DNA from: Polyangiaceae bacterium
Lineage (GTDB): Bacteria; Myxococcota_A; Polyangia; Polyangiales; Polyangiaceae
Direction: 5' to 3'
Length of the DNA: 64,000 bases
Assembly (NCBI GenBank): GCA_020633235.1
Contig: JACKEA010000001.1
Coordinates: forward strand, 992,001 to 1,056,000
The translations under genes and the position numbers were made by a program. Under the pieces are notes generated by a model. The model worked only from the letters and a program-made list of their open reading frames with translations. It had not been told where the DNA came from and did not search any database. Positions 55,513 to 63,697 of this stretch are shown one piece after another; the first letter of the stretch is position 1, and every line of letters starts with the position of its first letter.

Positions 55513-55886
55513 CTAAGACGATCTCGAAAGACGCGGCGCATGTCGGCGCTCGTGAACACGCCCCAGTCGCGGCGCAACACCAGTGCGGCATCGCGCGATC
55601 GCCCGGTTGCCCGCGGGCCGAGCCCGAACAGCCCGGCGTCTCCCTGCCACAGGGCACGAACCACGGGCTGCGCGAGCACGCGGCGCTGCGCCCGCGCGAT
55701 CTCGTCGAAGGGACCGAAGACGGCGGCGTCGAGAGCGATGATCGACTGCGCCCACTCGGCAAGACTGCCTTCGGCGACCGCACGCCCTCGGACCTCGGGG
55801 GGCACCTCCGCCGTGTAGAACAGCTTGCCGCCTTCACGTCCGCCCACCTGGTAGACGACGAATGCGTCTTCGTCGAAAGTCCTCAC
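55491..55886 (-). pseudogene. hypothetical gene interrupted by the DUF222-HNH element
   Basis: GTG 55886 overlaps the stop of a short upstream ORF (GTGA). About 124 residues of host sequence (VVYQVGGREGGKLFYTAEV, RAQRRVLAQPVVRALWQGD, VLRRDWGVFTSADMRRVF) then run into the element, which adds a few residues and a stop. The rest lies at 53716-53876. No family recognised. Probably inactive or truncated. Confidence 0.6.
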
Positions 55887-56005
55887 GACCAGGGCAACGT
55901 TTGCTCGAACAGTTCGGCGTCCTCGCGCTCCCGCAAACGATCGCGAGCGGCCAATGCCTCGCTCAGGGACAGCAAGCGCGGCCCAATCCTGCGCGCTCGG
56001 TGCAC
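55883..56005 (-). CDS. short ORF coupled to the interrupted gene
   Basis: 40 codons from GTG 56003-56005, preceded by GAGGGA, ending in ELFEQTLPWS and a TGA that overlaps the next GTG. The peptide (HRARRIGPRLLSLSEALAAR ...) is helical and charged. It could be a real small protein or the surviving tail of a larger gene. Confidence 0.3.
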   Translation of the reverse strand: MHRARRIGPRLLSLSEALAARDRLREREDAELFEQTLPWS

Positions 56006-56174
56006 TCCCTCAGGCCTTGTCCGCCCACGGATTCACACGAGAAAGAGTCGCATCGACGCGCCCGAGGAGGTCCCCCAACCTGCCAAGACCTCTACCAATC
56101 GCGGGGAGCGACGTCGACGGCGGAGCCCGTGGTTGGTGTCAGCGCGGGAAACTCCGGCGCCAAGCTCGTAGCGC

Positions 56175-56771
56175 GTGCAGACTCTCCCCATGTGGCGGCA
56201 GCTAGCGGGAGCGATCACGGCGTTCGTCCTGGTCGGAGCCAGTATCTCTTGCGCGTGCTCCAAGCTGAAAGCCAACGAGCCGCCACCGACGAAGACCGTG
56301 GCGTCGTCCGCCTCGGCGTCGTCTGCCGTCAGGCCGCCGGCCAGCGCGGCGTCTGCGGCAGCGGTCCAGCGCGATGCGGGCCAAGCCTCGGAGGCCGGCG
56401 TCGTGGCGGCGGCTCCGTCAGCTGACGCAGGGTGTGTACGCGAAGGCTTCCAGGTGGAAAACCAAAGCATGGAGCTCGTCGGCCGACTCCGATCGGAGCG
56501 GTACAGTCCTTGGCCGGACACGCCGGAGGTTGGGTACGTGCTCGACTTGGACCGACCCGTGCCCATGTGTCGAAAACGTGAGGACCCGCTGCGTTCGGTC
56601 CAGGTATTCGTGGGGCCGAGCTCCGGGAAGCAGCCCGCCGAGCTACTGGGACCCCTGGCAGGAAAGCGGGTGCGCGTGCTCGGGCGCCCGAAGGATGCCG
56701 GCAGCGGCGCAGGGCATTTTCTGAAGCGATATCACGCGTACGCGGAGCAGATCGAGGCTGCCGAGCATTGA
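56175..56771 (+). CDS. lipoprotein with DUF4431-like domain
   Basis: 198 residues. Signal region TAFVLVGASISCAC, an Ala/Ser-rich linker to about residue 85, then a compact domain: SMELVGRLRSERYSPWPDTP, YVLDLDRPVPMC, VQVFVGPS, LAGKRVRVLGRPKDAGSGAGH. The VGRL...G..YVL.LD.P pattern resembles DUF4431. ATG 56193 (MWRQLAGAITAFVLVGASIS) is an alternative start. Function unknown. It converges with the GH5-like gene. Confidence 0.6.
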   Translation: MQTLPMWRQLAGAITAFVLVGASISCACSKLKANEPPPTKTVASSASASSAVRPPASAASAAAVQRDAGQASEAGVVAAAPSADAGCVREGFQVENQSMELVGRLRSERYSPWPDTPEVGYVLDLDRPVPMCRKREDPLRSVQVFVGPSSGKQPAELLGPLAGKRVRVLGRPKDAGSGAGHFLKRYHAYAEQIEAAEH

Positions 56772-56784
56772 GCCTCCCGCTCCC

Positions 56785-58284
56785 TCACAGCCCTTGGGCG
56801 AACGTCTGATAGGTCTTGTAGAGACCGTCCCAGTCGTCCTTGTGCCATTGGTGATCCATACCCCACTGGGTGTCGCCGTCGCCGTTGTCGCCCGCGCTGG
56901 CCATGAACCCCCACTGCAGGTAGCCCCGGCAGCCCTTGCCGAACCACTTGGCTAGGTCCTGAGCGACCTTCGCAGGCCGTCCGCCGCCGTCGAATCCTGC
57001 CTCTTCCACGATGATCGGTTTGTTCACGCTCTTGGCGATGCCGGTGTCGTCACTGTTCCCGCCGTTGTAGCTCCGTGTCGTCAGGAACGAGATGTCGGGG
57101 TTCGAGAACAGCGTCTGCTGCTCATTCGAGCTCAGGCCCGTGATGGTTGCCCCAATCTCGCCGACTGAGATCATGTGGTTCGTGTCGATGGCCCGGATCG
57201 CCGAAGCCATGTTCGTGCAGAAGCTCACGAACGTCGCGCCCGACGACTGGCCCTGAAACGTCGCGTCGCGGATCTCGTTGCCGAGCTCCCAGGAGAAGAT
57301 TGCCGGGTGGTCCTTGAAGCGCGTGACCAGCGCTTGGACCTGGGGCTCGTAGTTGTTCTTGTACCCGTTGGCGAAAAAGTCGTGGTCGAGCACCACGTAG
57401 CCGTTGCTGTCGGTCGCGTAGTAACCGTCGTCTCCCTGCGGGTTGAAGCCGGTTTGGTAGAAGTCGGTCAGCACGACGATCACCGTGAGCCCGTGCTGAT
57501 CGGCTGCGTTCAGGACCTTCTCCAGTCGGTTGCCGGTCTCCTGGGCGTCGATGCCGTGGTAGGCGACGAAGGAGCGCACCACGCGACCGCCCATGCCTTG
57601 AACGGAAGAGAGGTTCAGCTCGATCTGACTTGCGTCCGCGTACGGAAGCGCTTCGTGACCGTAGTGGGGAAGGCCACGCAGGTTGACGCCCACGAACTGG
57701 TATTCCGCGCCGTCGCGCTGAAAGTGGGTGCCGCTCTGCGTGACGAACCCGCTGCCCGAACCCCCACTGCTTCCGCTGGCGCCGCCGCTCCCCGGCAGCG
57801 ATTCCACCTGACACGAAGCCAGCACGTTGCCGGCCTTTCCGCCGGTCTTGCCCTCGACGAAGTCGAACGAGAGCACTCCCGTGCCATGACCCGAGACCGT
57901 GTACGCCCAGGTGTAGGGGCCGTCTCCGGTGATCGGCAGGGCGGACGTGACGGGGTAACCCGGCCCGGACACGTTCATGTCGATGTAGGTGTAGCCAATC
58001 GCGTTGGTGTAGCTGATCTCGAACTGTACTCCCTCGTGCACGGGTGCACCGGTCACGACGAACCCGTCGTCGCACGGAAGAGGGACGCCACCGCTGCCGC
58101 CGCTACCGCCGGTGGCGCCGCCGCCGCTACCGCCGGTGGCGCCGCCGCCGCTGCCGCCGGTGGCGCCGCCTCCCGCGCCGCCGTTCGTGGCGACGCCGTC
58201 GTTGGACGAGCACGCAGTCGCGCCGACGAGCAGTACCAGCGTCAGGAGCCCTCGCCAGCTTCGTCGATTCGCCGCCCGGCTCAC
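56785..58284 (-). CDS. GH5-like glycoside hydrolase lipoprotein (mannanase type)
   Basis: 499 residues from GTG 58284, which overlaps the GntR stop (GTGA) and begins a lipobox signal (RRSWRGLLTLVLLVGATAC). A GGATGGSG repeat linker is followed by a beta-sandwich module (CDDGFVVTGAPVHEG to CQVESLPG), then a TIM-barrel: FVGVNLRGLPHYGHE, WELGNEIRDATF (acid/base Glu), and PIIVEEAGFDGG (nucleophile Glu), matching clan GH-A family 5 beta-mannanases. Translationally coupled to its likely regulator. Confidence 0.82.
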   Translation of the reverse strand: MSRAANRRSWRGLLTLVLLVGATACSSNDGVATNGGAGGGATGGSGGGATGGSGGGATGGSGGSGGVPLPCDDGFVVTGAPVHEGVQFEISYTNAIGYTYIDMNVSGPGYPVTSALPITGDGPYTWAYTVSGHGTGVLSFDFVEGKTGGKAGNVLASCQVESLPGSGGASGSSGGSGSGFVTQSGTHFQRDGAEYQFVGVNLRGLPHYGHEALPYADASQIELNLSSVQGMGGRVVRSFVAYHGIDAQETGNRLEKVLNAADQHGLTVIVVLTDFYQTGFNPQGDDGYYATDSNGYVVLDHDFFANGYKNNYEPQVQALVTRFKDHPAIFSWELGNEIRDATFQGQSSGATFVSFCTNMASAIRAIDTNHMISVGEIGATITGLSSNEQQTLFSNPDISFLTTRSYNGGNSDDTGIAKSVNKPIIVEEAGFDGGGRPAKVAQDLAKWFGKGCRGYLQWGFMASAGDNGDGDTQWGMDHQWHKDDWDGLYKTYQTFAQGL

Positions 58285-59009
58285 GGCTGCTCCAGTGGGA
58301 TGCCCAATGAGGCGCACAACGCCCCATCCAGGCGCAGCAAGTAGTCGCCGAAGATGGAGCAGGCCTCTGCCGCGTCTCCGTTCTCGATGGCATCGAAGTA
58401 CGCGTGGTGAACGGCCAGGTAGTCGTCCGGCACGGGCGGGACCGGCCAGGTGTCGACCACGAGCTCGAGGTAGCTCCGGGTCATGTCGTTGATCAGCCAG
58501 AGCTGCGGCCAGAGCTCGGCGGAGGTCAGGACGTTGCGCATGATCTCGAGATCTGCCGCGACGAATCCCTCCAGCGAGCGCTCCTCGTTGGCACGACCGA
58601 CCACCGCGCGCGCTGCTTGCAGGGAACCCTTCTTCACGCGCCCGGCGGCGAGCTGAGTTCCGTGCAACACCAGTGCGCGACGCAGCGCCAACAGATCGCG
58701 GACCACACGCTGCAGAGCGGTAGGGTCGTCGATGGCGCGAACCGCGAGCGGAAGCGCAGAGAACGACCAGGTACTGCGGGGCCGCACGACCATTCCCGAT
58801 CCGCGACGCACCTGGAGCAGGCCCCACTCGACGAGCTTCGCGATGCTCTCGCGGATGGTGACGCGGCTGGTCTGGTGGACATCAGCGAGCTCCCGCTCAG
58901 TCGGCAGATGGGCCGTTGCAGGGATGTCGCTGCGGACTATCTCGCCGCCGATGACCTCCGCGAGCCCCTGGGATTTCGCCTTCGAGGCTTGACGATTCGT
59001 GAGGATCAT
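58281..59009 (-). CDS. GntR/FadR-type regulator (FCD domain)
   Basis: 242 residues. N-terminal winged HTH (LPTERELADVHQTSRVTIRE SIAKLVEWGLL), then an all-helical FCD ligand domain with metal-binding His/Asp candidates (AADLEIMRN, LEIHHAYF-like HHAYFDAIENGD). A 26-bp palindrome starts 3 bp upstream of its ATG and fills the space to the divergent gene. It likely controls itself, the GH5 gene and the divergent lipoprotein gene in response to a sugar-derived ligand. Confidence 0.88.
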   Translation of the reverse strand: MILTNRQASKAKSQGLAEVIGGEIVRSDIPATAHLPTERELADVHQTSRVTIRESIAKLVEWGLLQVRRGSGMVVRPRSTWSFSALPLAVRAIDDPTALQRVVRDLLALRRALVLHGTQLAAGRVKKGSLQAARAVVGRANEERSLEGFVAADLEIMRNVLTSAELWPQLWLINDMTRSYLELVVDTWPVPPVPDDYLAVHHAYFDAIENGDAAEACSIFGDYLLRLDGALCASLGIPLEQP

Positions 59010-59011
59010 GA

Positions 59012-59037
59012 TTGGTTAGTCCAACTGGACTAGCCAA
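59012..59037. promoter_or_regulatory. GntR operator palindrome
   Basis: Half-sites TTGGTTAGTCCA and TGGACTAGCCAA around AC, 11 of 12 positions matching. It fills almost the whole 29-bp gap between the divergent ATG codons, so a bound regulator would block both promoters. Neither gene has room for a Shine-Dalgarno site, which suggests leaderless transcripts. Confidence 0.85.
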
Positions 59038-59038
59038 A

Positions 59039-59554
59039 ATGAAGACGGGCGTCAAGGGCTTCCTCGCTGTCGCGACACTCCTCGCGGGCTGTGCAAACGG
59101 ACTGGTAGATGTCGAGGATCCTCAGCCCGCGCCCGGCGACACCGTTCTTCCTGGTGAGGGGGATGCGGGCGCCGTGGAAGCGAGCGACTGGAAGGCGGGA
59201 AGCGCTGGTGCACCGTCCAATGATGCAGGGGAGGAGGCCGCAGTCGACGCCTCGAACACACCGCTCGAGTGCGACTCGCGCTTCAACCTCACACCCAAAG
59301 CTCCCAGCGCTTCCGCATCGTTCAACGCGAAGTTCACCGATACGCCCGGCTATCCCTGGGTCGATCTCGAGCTCGCGGGTTCCGGCACGCCCGTCGCCAG
59401 CTGGCAAGGCGTGAACGGTTCCAGCCCCTTCACGTGGGTCTACAAGGTGACGGGACACCAGCCCGGCGTTCTTACGCTGACGTTCGTCAAGGACAAGGAG
59501 CCGGGAACGAATGGCACGAAGGTCGCGAGCTGCAAGATCGAGATCGTGCCCTGA
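59039..59554 (+). CDS. lipoprotein with a module like that of the GH5 protein
   Basis: 171 residues from ATG 59039 (MKTGVKGFLAVATLLAGC, lipobox). A disordered linker leads to a C-terminal domain (CDSRFNLT, GYPWVDLELAGSG, FTWVYKVTGHQPGVLTLTFV, KVASCKIEIVP) whose Cys, Trp and Gly positions parallel the module of the GH5 protein (CDDGF, YTWAYTVSGHGTGVLSFDFV, VLASCQVESLP). Probably a carbohydrate-binding partner displayed at the surface, co-regulated through the shared operator. Confidence 0.7.
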   Translation: MKTGVKGFLAVATLLAGCANGLVDVEDPQPAPGDTVLPGEGDAGAVEASDWKAGSAGAPSNDAGEEAAVDASNTPLECDSRFNLTPKAPSASASFNAKFTDTPGYPWVDLELAGSGTPVASWQGVNGSSPFTWVYKVTGHQPGVLTLTFVKDKEPGTNGTKVASCKIEIVP

Positions 59555-59758
59555 AGCGTGCGCGACGCGCGTAGCGCCATCGTTCAGCGCGGCTGACGCG
59601 CTCGCGGCGCGACGTAGCTGCGGCGGCGCGAGGCACAGTCGCCGGTGAGTGGGTCACTCTGTGCCAGAAACGCGGCCTGCCAGACTGCGAGGCTGGCAGA
59701 GCCCCCCCGGGAACCTGCATTTCGGTCGCAGGCGCGTTTCGTGCATCAGGAGGCGAGC

Positions 59759-60340
59759 ATGCTCCGTTCGACGAGGGCGACGATTCTTGCGCTGCTCGCA
59801 ATCTCGGCTTGCGCTGGCCAGGACCCGGCAACCGTTGCGGACTCGGGCGCTACGGGAGGGGCGGACGCTGGGGTCGGCGCGAACGGCGGATTTGGGGGCG
59901 TCGCTGTGGGCGGCAGTGGGGCGACCGACGCGAATCCATATCAGGACGGTCCCGCTGGTTGTGACGCTGACCTCTGGTGGGGGGCGGTGCTCCTCGTCAT
60001 CGACGACGTGTCGTGTCAACCCATTGCTGGACTGGAGGCGACTCTGATTGGCGAGCAAGATGGAGGCAATGTTTTCACCATTGTGTTGAAGCCAGGTAGC
60101 GTCCTTCTGGGAGCGCTCGGGGAGATGGGCTGCTACGCCGTCGAGCTCTCAGCGCCAGGATATGTGACTCGCCAAGTGGAGGTGTTCGCGTACGATTCCC
60201 TGAGCTGCGCGAAGATCACCAACCACGTCACGCTACTGCTTCACGCTGTGGAAGGAGGCATTGGGCCGGAAGCGGGGCCGAGCGATGCGGCGGTCCGACC
60301 TCCCGCCTGTTCGGAGTCGAACGACACGGGCAAATGTTGA
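59759..60340 (+). CDS. Gly-rich lipoprotein
   Basis: 193 residues from ATG 59759, preceded by AGGAGG at ideal distance. Lipobox signal (MLRSTRATILALLAISAC), a Gly/Ala/Asp-rich linker (GGFGGVAVGGSG), then a domain with four Cys (GCDADLWW, DVSCQPIAGLEATLIGEQDG, EMGCYAVELSAPGYVTRQVE, LSCAKIT) that looks like a carboxypeptidase-regulatory-type beta-sandwich. Function unknown. Confidence 0.65.
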   Translation: MLRSTRATILALLAISACAGQDPATVADSGATGGADAGVGANGGFGGVAVGGSGATDANPYQDGPAGCDADLWWGAVLLVIDDVSCQPIAGLEATLIGEQDGGNVFTIVLKPGSVLLGALGEMGCYAVELSAPGYVTRQVEVFAYDSLSCAKITNHVTLLLHAVEGGIGPEAGPSDAAVRPPACSESNDTGKC

Positions 60341-60469
60341 AGCGCTCCATCGGACGACCCCTCTTGCGGTTCCGCGCGAGCGGTAGCTGCACAAGGCGGT
60401 GGAGGTGTGGGTTCAGCGCGGCTGACGCGCTCGCGCCGCGACGTGGCCGCGGCGGACCAACAAGCCCTG

Positions 60470-62629
60470 TCAGATGCCGGATCCGGAGTTGCCTCCGGGC
60501 TTGGGCGGGCGCGGCGCCATCTCGGGACGCGGTGGCGGCGGGCGCGGCGCCATCTCGGGGCGCGGAACGCGCTCCTTCATGTGGGTCGTGGGCACTGGCA
60601 CGGGCTTGGACGTGGGGGACGCATCCGGCTTCGAGGGGGCGATGTCGCTGTGGGAGAAGTGCACGACGAAGCGCTGACCGCGCACGTCGGGATCCCGATC
60701 CGAGAGCTCGAGCTCCCGCGCTGCATCCAAGATCTTCTTCTCGGCGTCGGCGTCGAGTTTTGGCGAGTGAAGGACGGCTTTGGAGACCTTGCGGTTGTCG
60801 TCGAACCACAGCTCGAGCTCGACACTGTCGGTCGGGGCGACGGCGTCGCGCAGGACCGGGAGCAGCTTTTCGCCGAGCGCTGGCTTGACCAGCCCTTCCG
60901 GACCCAGCGGCGGAATCACCTGCGCGTCCACCGGCTTCGGGGGCGGACCGGAAGCCGTGGCCGTGGGGATTGCCACCATCTCGGTGGGATGGCTCTTCTC
61001 CTTGCAGCCCGCGCTGGCCAGCGTGACCGACGCCACCAAGCCCGCGCTGGCCGCCGCTTGCACCCAGCCACTGGCCTTTTTGCCGCGAGTGGGTTGGAAC
61101 GGAGCGGTGCGGATCTCGTCGAGCAGAGCCTTCACCTCGCGGCCGAGGCGCTCGTTGTCTCGCACCACCCCAGCCTTGATCTCCTCCAGCAAAAGAGCCG
61201 CATCCGAAGGATCCGCGAGGGCGTCGACACCGGCGATCAGCCGATCCAGATGATCGCAGGTGTTCAAGTTTACCTTCACGATCTGCTGCTTGACCCTGCG
61301 GCGGAGCGCTTCATGTGGACCGAAGAAGCGCTGGAGCAATTGCTGCTCGTAGTCGATCTGCATCGTCAGGTGATGCAAGCCCTCGTCGCCGTAGTTCCGT
61401 GCTTCGAAGGCCGGATACATGATCTCGAACGCCGTCTGCGCGCGCGGGTCGCTGATCTGGTAGTCGTAGCCCCAATAGTCACCGAGCAGGCGATCCTGCC
61501 GGCGGAGCCAGCGCTCGAGCGGCGTGCCGGAGTACACCTCGGTGCGGCAGAAGTTCATCGCGTGGTGCGGGTGCTGGCGCAAGAAGGCAACGTTGTCTGC
61601 CATGTCCTCCAGCGTGGAATCGGGATTGAGCAGCAGCAGGTTGAAGCAGGTGTGGATGTCGAGCTGGCTCACGATCTGGAGGGCGCGCACGTTATCTTCG
61701 ACGGTTTGACCGCGCCCCAGCCGCCGGAGGGACTCGGGCGTTCCGGCCTCCACGCCCAAGAAGATGCGAAACATGCCCATGGCTCGGAGGCGCTCGAACA
61801 GCTCCACGTCCACGGTATCGGGCCGGCACTTGATCGCGAAGGCGATGGGGCTGGTCACGCCGCGGGCGCGCAGCGCGGCGTCCAGCTCGTCGAGGCGGCG
61901 ATGCATCGCGGCCTTGTCGTCGAGCACGAAATTGTCGTCGTGGAAGTTGAACACGCGCACGCCGCGGCGATGGAGCTCTGCCATCTCCTCCGCCACCTGC
62001 TCGGGGCTGCGCAGCCGGAGGCGCTCGCCGCCGCACAGCTTGTGCCAGGCCGCGATGGAGCAAAACGCGCAGCTTCGCGAGCACCCGCGCGAAGACAAGA
62101 TGTTCGTGATCGGGATCCCGAGGTAGTCGTCGAAGGGTTGCTTGCGCGGCGGGAACGGCAGCACGTCCAGGTCCGGGGGCTTCACCGCGTCGGCGTTCTG
62201 CTGGATGTGTTCACCGTTGCGCCAGACGAGCCCGCTGACGTGTGACGGGTCGGCGAGGGATTCGGCCAACTGGCAGAGGATCAGCTCGCCTTCGCCAATC
62301 GCCACGGAGTCGAGGGCGGGCACGTCGGAAAGCAGCTCTGCCGCGTGCATGGCGGCGAAGTGGCCGCCGGCGATCACGTGCCCGGAGAAACCGAGCTCCC
62401 GCGTGCGCTCGGCGAGGCGAGCAAACTCCCGCGCGCGATAGGTGAACACCATCGACAGCCCCGCCAGCGGCGCGCCGGATTCGGCGATCTCCCGCGCCGC
62501 CCGCTCGCTATCCGCGGGCTCGTTGAAGACGACGGTGGTGACTCGGTGCCCCGCGTGCTCCAGCGCTCCGCGCAGGTAGCGCACCGCCAGGTTCTCCTCG
62601 AACTCCGCTCCCACGAGCACGACGTGCAT
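60470..62629 (-). CDS. B12-binding radical SAM protein with C-terminal extension
   Basis: 719 residues from ATG 62629 (MHVVLVGAEFEENLAVRYLR); earlier in-frame starts lack family similarity. Cobalamin-binding Rossmann domain (residues 1-150), then radical SAM core with CSRSCAFC (CxxxCxxC) near residue 190, followed by FNFHDDNFVLDD and LGVEAGTPESL. From about residue 510 there is a hydrophobic segment (AAASAGLVASVTLASAGC) and a 190-residue Pro-rich tail unlike radical SAM enzymes, with a TonB-C-like strand region. The tail may be a fused second gene. Confidence 0.82.
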   Translation of the reverse strand: MHVVLVGAEFEENLAVRYLRGALEHAGHRVTTVVFNEPADSERAAREIAESGAPLAGLSMVFTYRAREFARLAERTRELGFSGHVIAGGHFAAMHAAELLSDVPALDSVAIGEGELILCQLAESLADPSHVSGLVWRNGEHIQQNADAVKPPDLDVLPFPPRKQPFDDYLGIPITNILSSRGCSRSCAFCSIAAWHKLCGGERLRLRSPEQVAEEMAELHRRGVRVFNFHDDNFVLDDKAAMHRRLDELDAALRARGVTSPIAFAIKCRPDTVDVELFERLRAMGMFRIFLGVEAGTPESLRRLGRGQTVEDNVRALQIVSQLDIHTCFNLLLLNPDSTLEDMADNVAFLRQHPHHAMNFCRTEVYSGTPLERWLRRQDRLLGDYWGYDYQISDPRAQTAFEIMYPAFEARNYGDEGLHHLTMQIDYEQQLLQRFFGPHEALRRRVKQQIVKVNLNTCDHLDRLIAGVDALADPSDAALLLEEIKAGVVRDNERLGREVKALLDEIRTAPFQPTRGKKASGWVQAAASAGLVASVTLASAGCKEKSHPTEMVAIPTATASGPPPKPVDAQVIPPLGPEGLVKPALGEKLLPVLRDAVAPTDSVELELWFDDNRKVSKAVLHSPKLDADAEKKILDAARELELSDRDPDVRGQRFVVHFSHSDIAPSKPDASPTSKPVPVPTTHMKERVPRPEMAPRPPPPRPEMAPRPPKPGGNSGSGI

Positions 62630-62770
62630 GAGCGCCACCCTTTCCCGCCGGGGACCACCGCGGCTCCTGCGAGTGTTCGGCCGCGCGGCTCTTCGCGAAA
62701 TGATGGACGACACTGCGCTGGCCATGAACGCGCCGTTGGCAGGTGGCTCGCGTCGGCCTACGCTCTGCGG

Positions 62771-63532
62771 GTGGAGCTCGGTTTCGGGTGTACGTCGACA
62801 CGCCGCCTGGATTCCGGAGGCAGCGTCGAGTTTCATCGCTGCGATCACGCCACTTACGGTCAGGTCTGCGCCGTGATTGCTCCCCCGCTCACGTGGCCGC
62901 CGTGGGCCGACCCGGCACTCTTCGCGCGTCTGCCCGCGGAGGCGACCGTGGTGCGAACGTTCGAGACGCAGCTGACGGACGCGCGAGACGTCGTCCTCCT
63001 GGAGTGGGTGGAGGGCGAGAGCCTGATGGATCGGGTGCGAAGGACGGGCCCGCTCACACGAGGGGAAGCTCTCGCGGTGATGGGCGAAGTCTGGCGCGCG
63101 CTTTCGAGATTGAAGCGAGGGATCCCGCTCGAGGGCGACAAGCTCTTGCCGTGTGCCCACGGCCACGTCCACCCGCGTTGGGTCCAGCTGGGTCCGCGGC
63201 AGGTGAAGCTCGGCGGTTGGCTCTTGGGCACGCTGAAACCGGAGACTGAAATGCGCGTCGCGGATGCGCTGCTGGCCGCCGCGCCAGAACGCCTGCGGGC
63301 GGATGATGCCGATCTACATGCGGCAGACGTGTATGGGCTCGGCGCGCTGCTCCACTTCGCGCTCACCGCGCGGGGCCCCAGCGGCACGGAGCCGTCGTCG
63401 ATGAGCACGCGAAGTGTCGACCCTTCGCTTTCGCCGGAGCTCCGGAATTTCGTCCTGGAGCTGACGGAGCCCGTGCCGCAGCGCCGGCCATCGCTGGAAC
63501 ACGTGGGCGAGGCGCTCGCCCGGCTGCGCTAG
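62771..63532 (+). CDS. protein kinase-like protein, probable pseudokinase
   Basis: 253 residues from GTG 62771. The fold order of a Hanks kinase is visible: VLLEWVEGESLMDRVRRTGPLT (hinge), GHVHPRWVQLGPRQVKLGGW where HRD...N and DFG should be, and AADVYGLGALLHFALT (helix F region with the DVY Asp). The glycine loop, the catalytic Asp and the DFG are all lost. Probably a scaffold or regulator without phosphotransfer activity. Confidence 0.6.
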   Translation: MELGFGCTSTRRLDSGGSVEFHRCDHATYGQVCAVIAPPLTWPPWADPALFARLPAEATVVRTFETQLTDARDVVLLEWVEGESLMDRVRRTGPLTRGEALAVMGEVWRALSRLKRGIPLEGDKLLPCAHGHVHPRWVQLGPRQVKLGGWLLGTLKPETEMRVADALLAAAPERLRADDADLHAADVYGLGALLHFALTARGPSGTEPSSMSTRSVDPSLSPELRNFVLELTEPVPQRRPSLEHVGEALARLR

Positions 63533-63697
63533 AGCGGCGTGACGGGGCTCGCGCCGCACCAACATCCAAACGAAACAGCTGGGACCACTGGCGGTTGCCC
63601 CGGGGCAGTCCCACGCGCGGAGCCGGCGAACGTCGAGAGCAACCGCGAGGAATCTCGGGACCGACGTGCTGGCGCGGGGCTTGCTGAAGTGGGCGGC

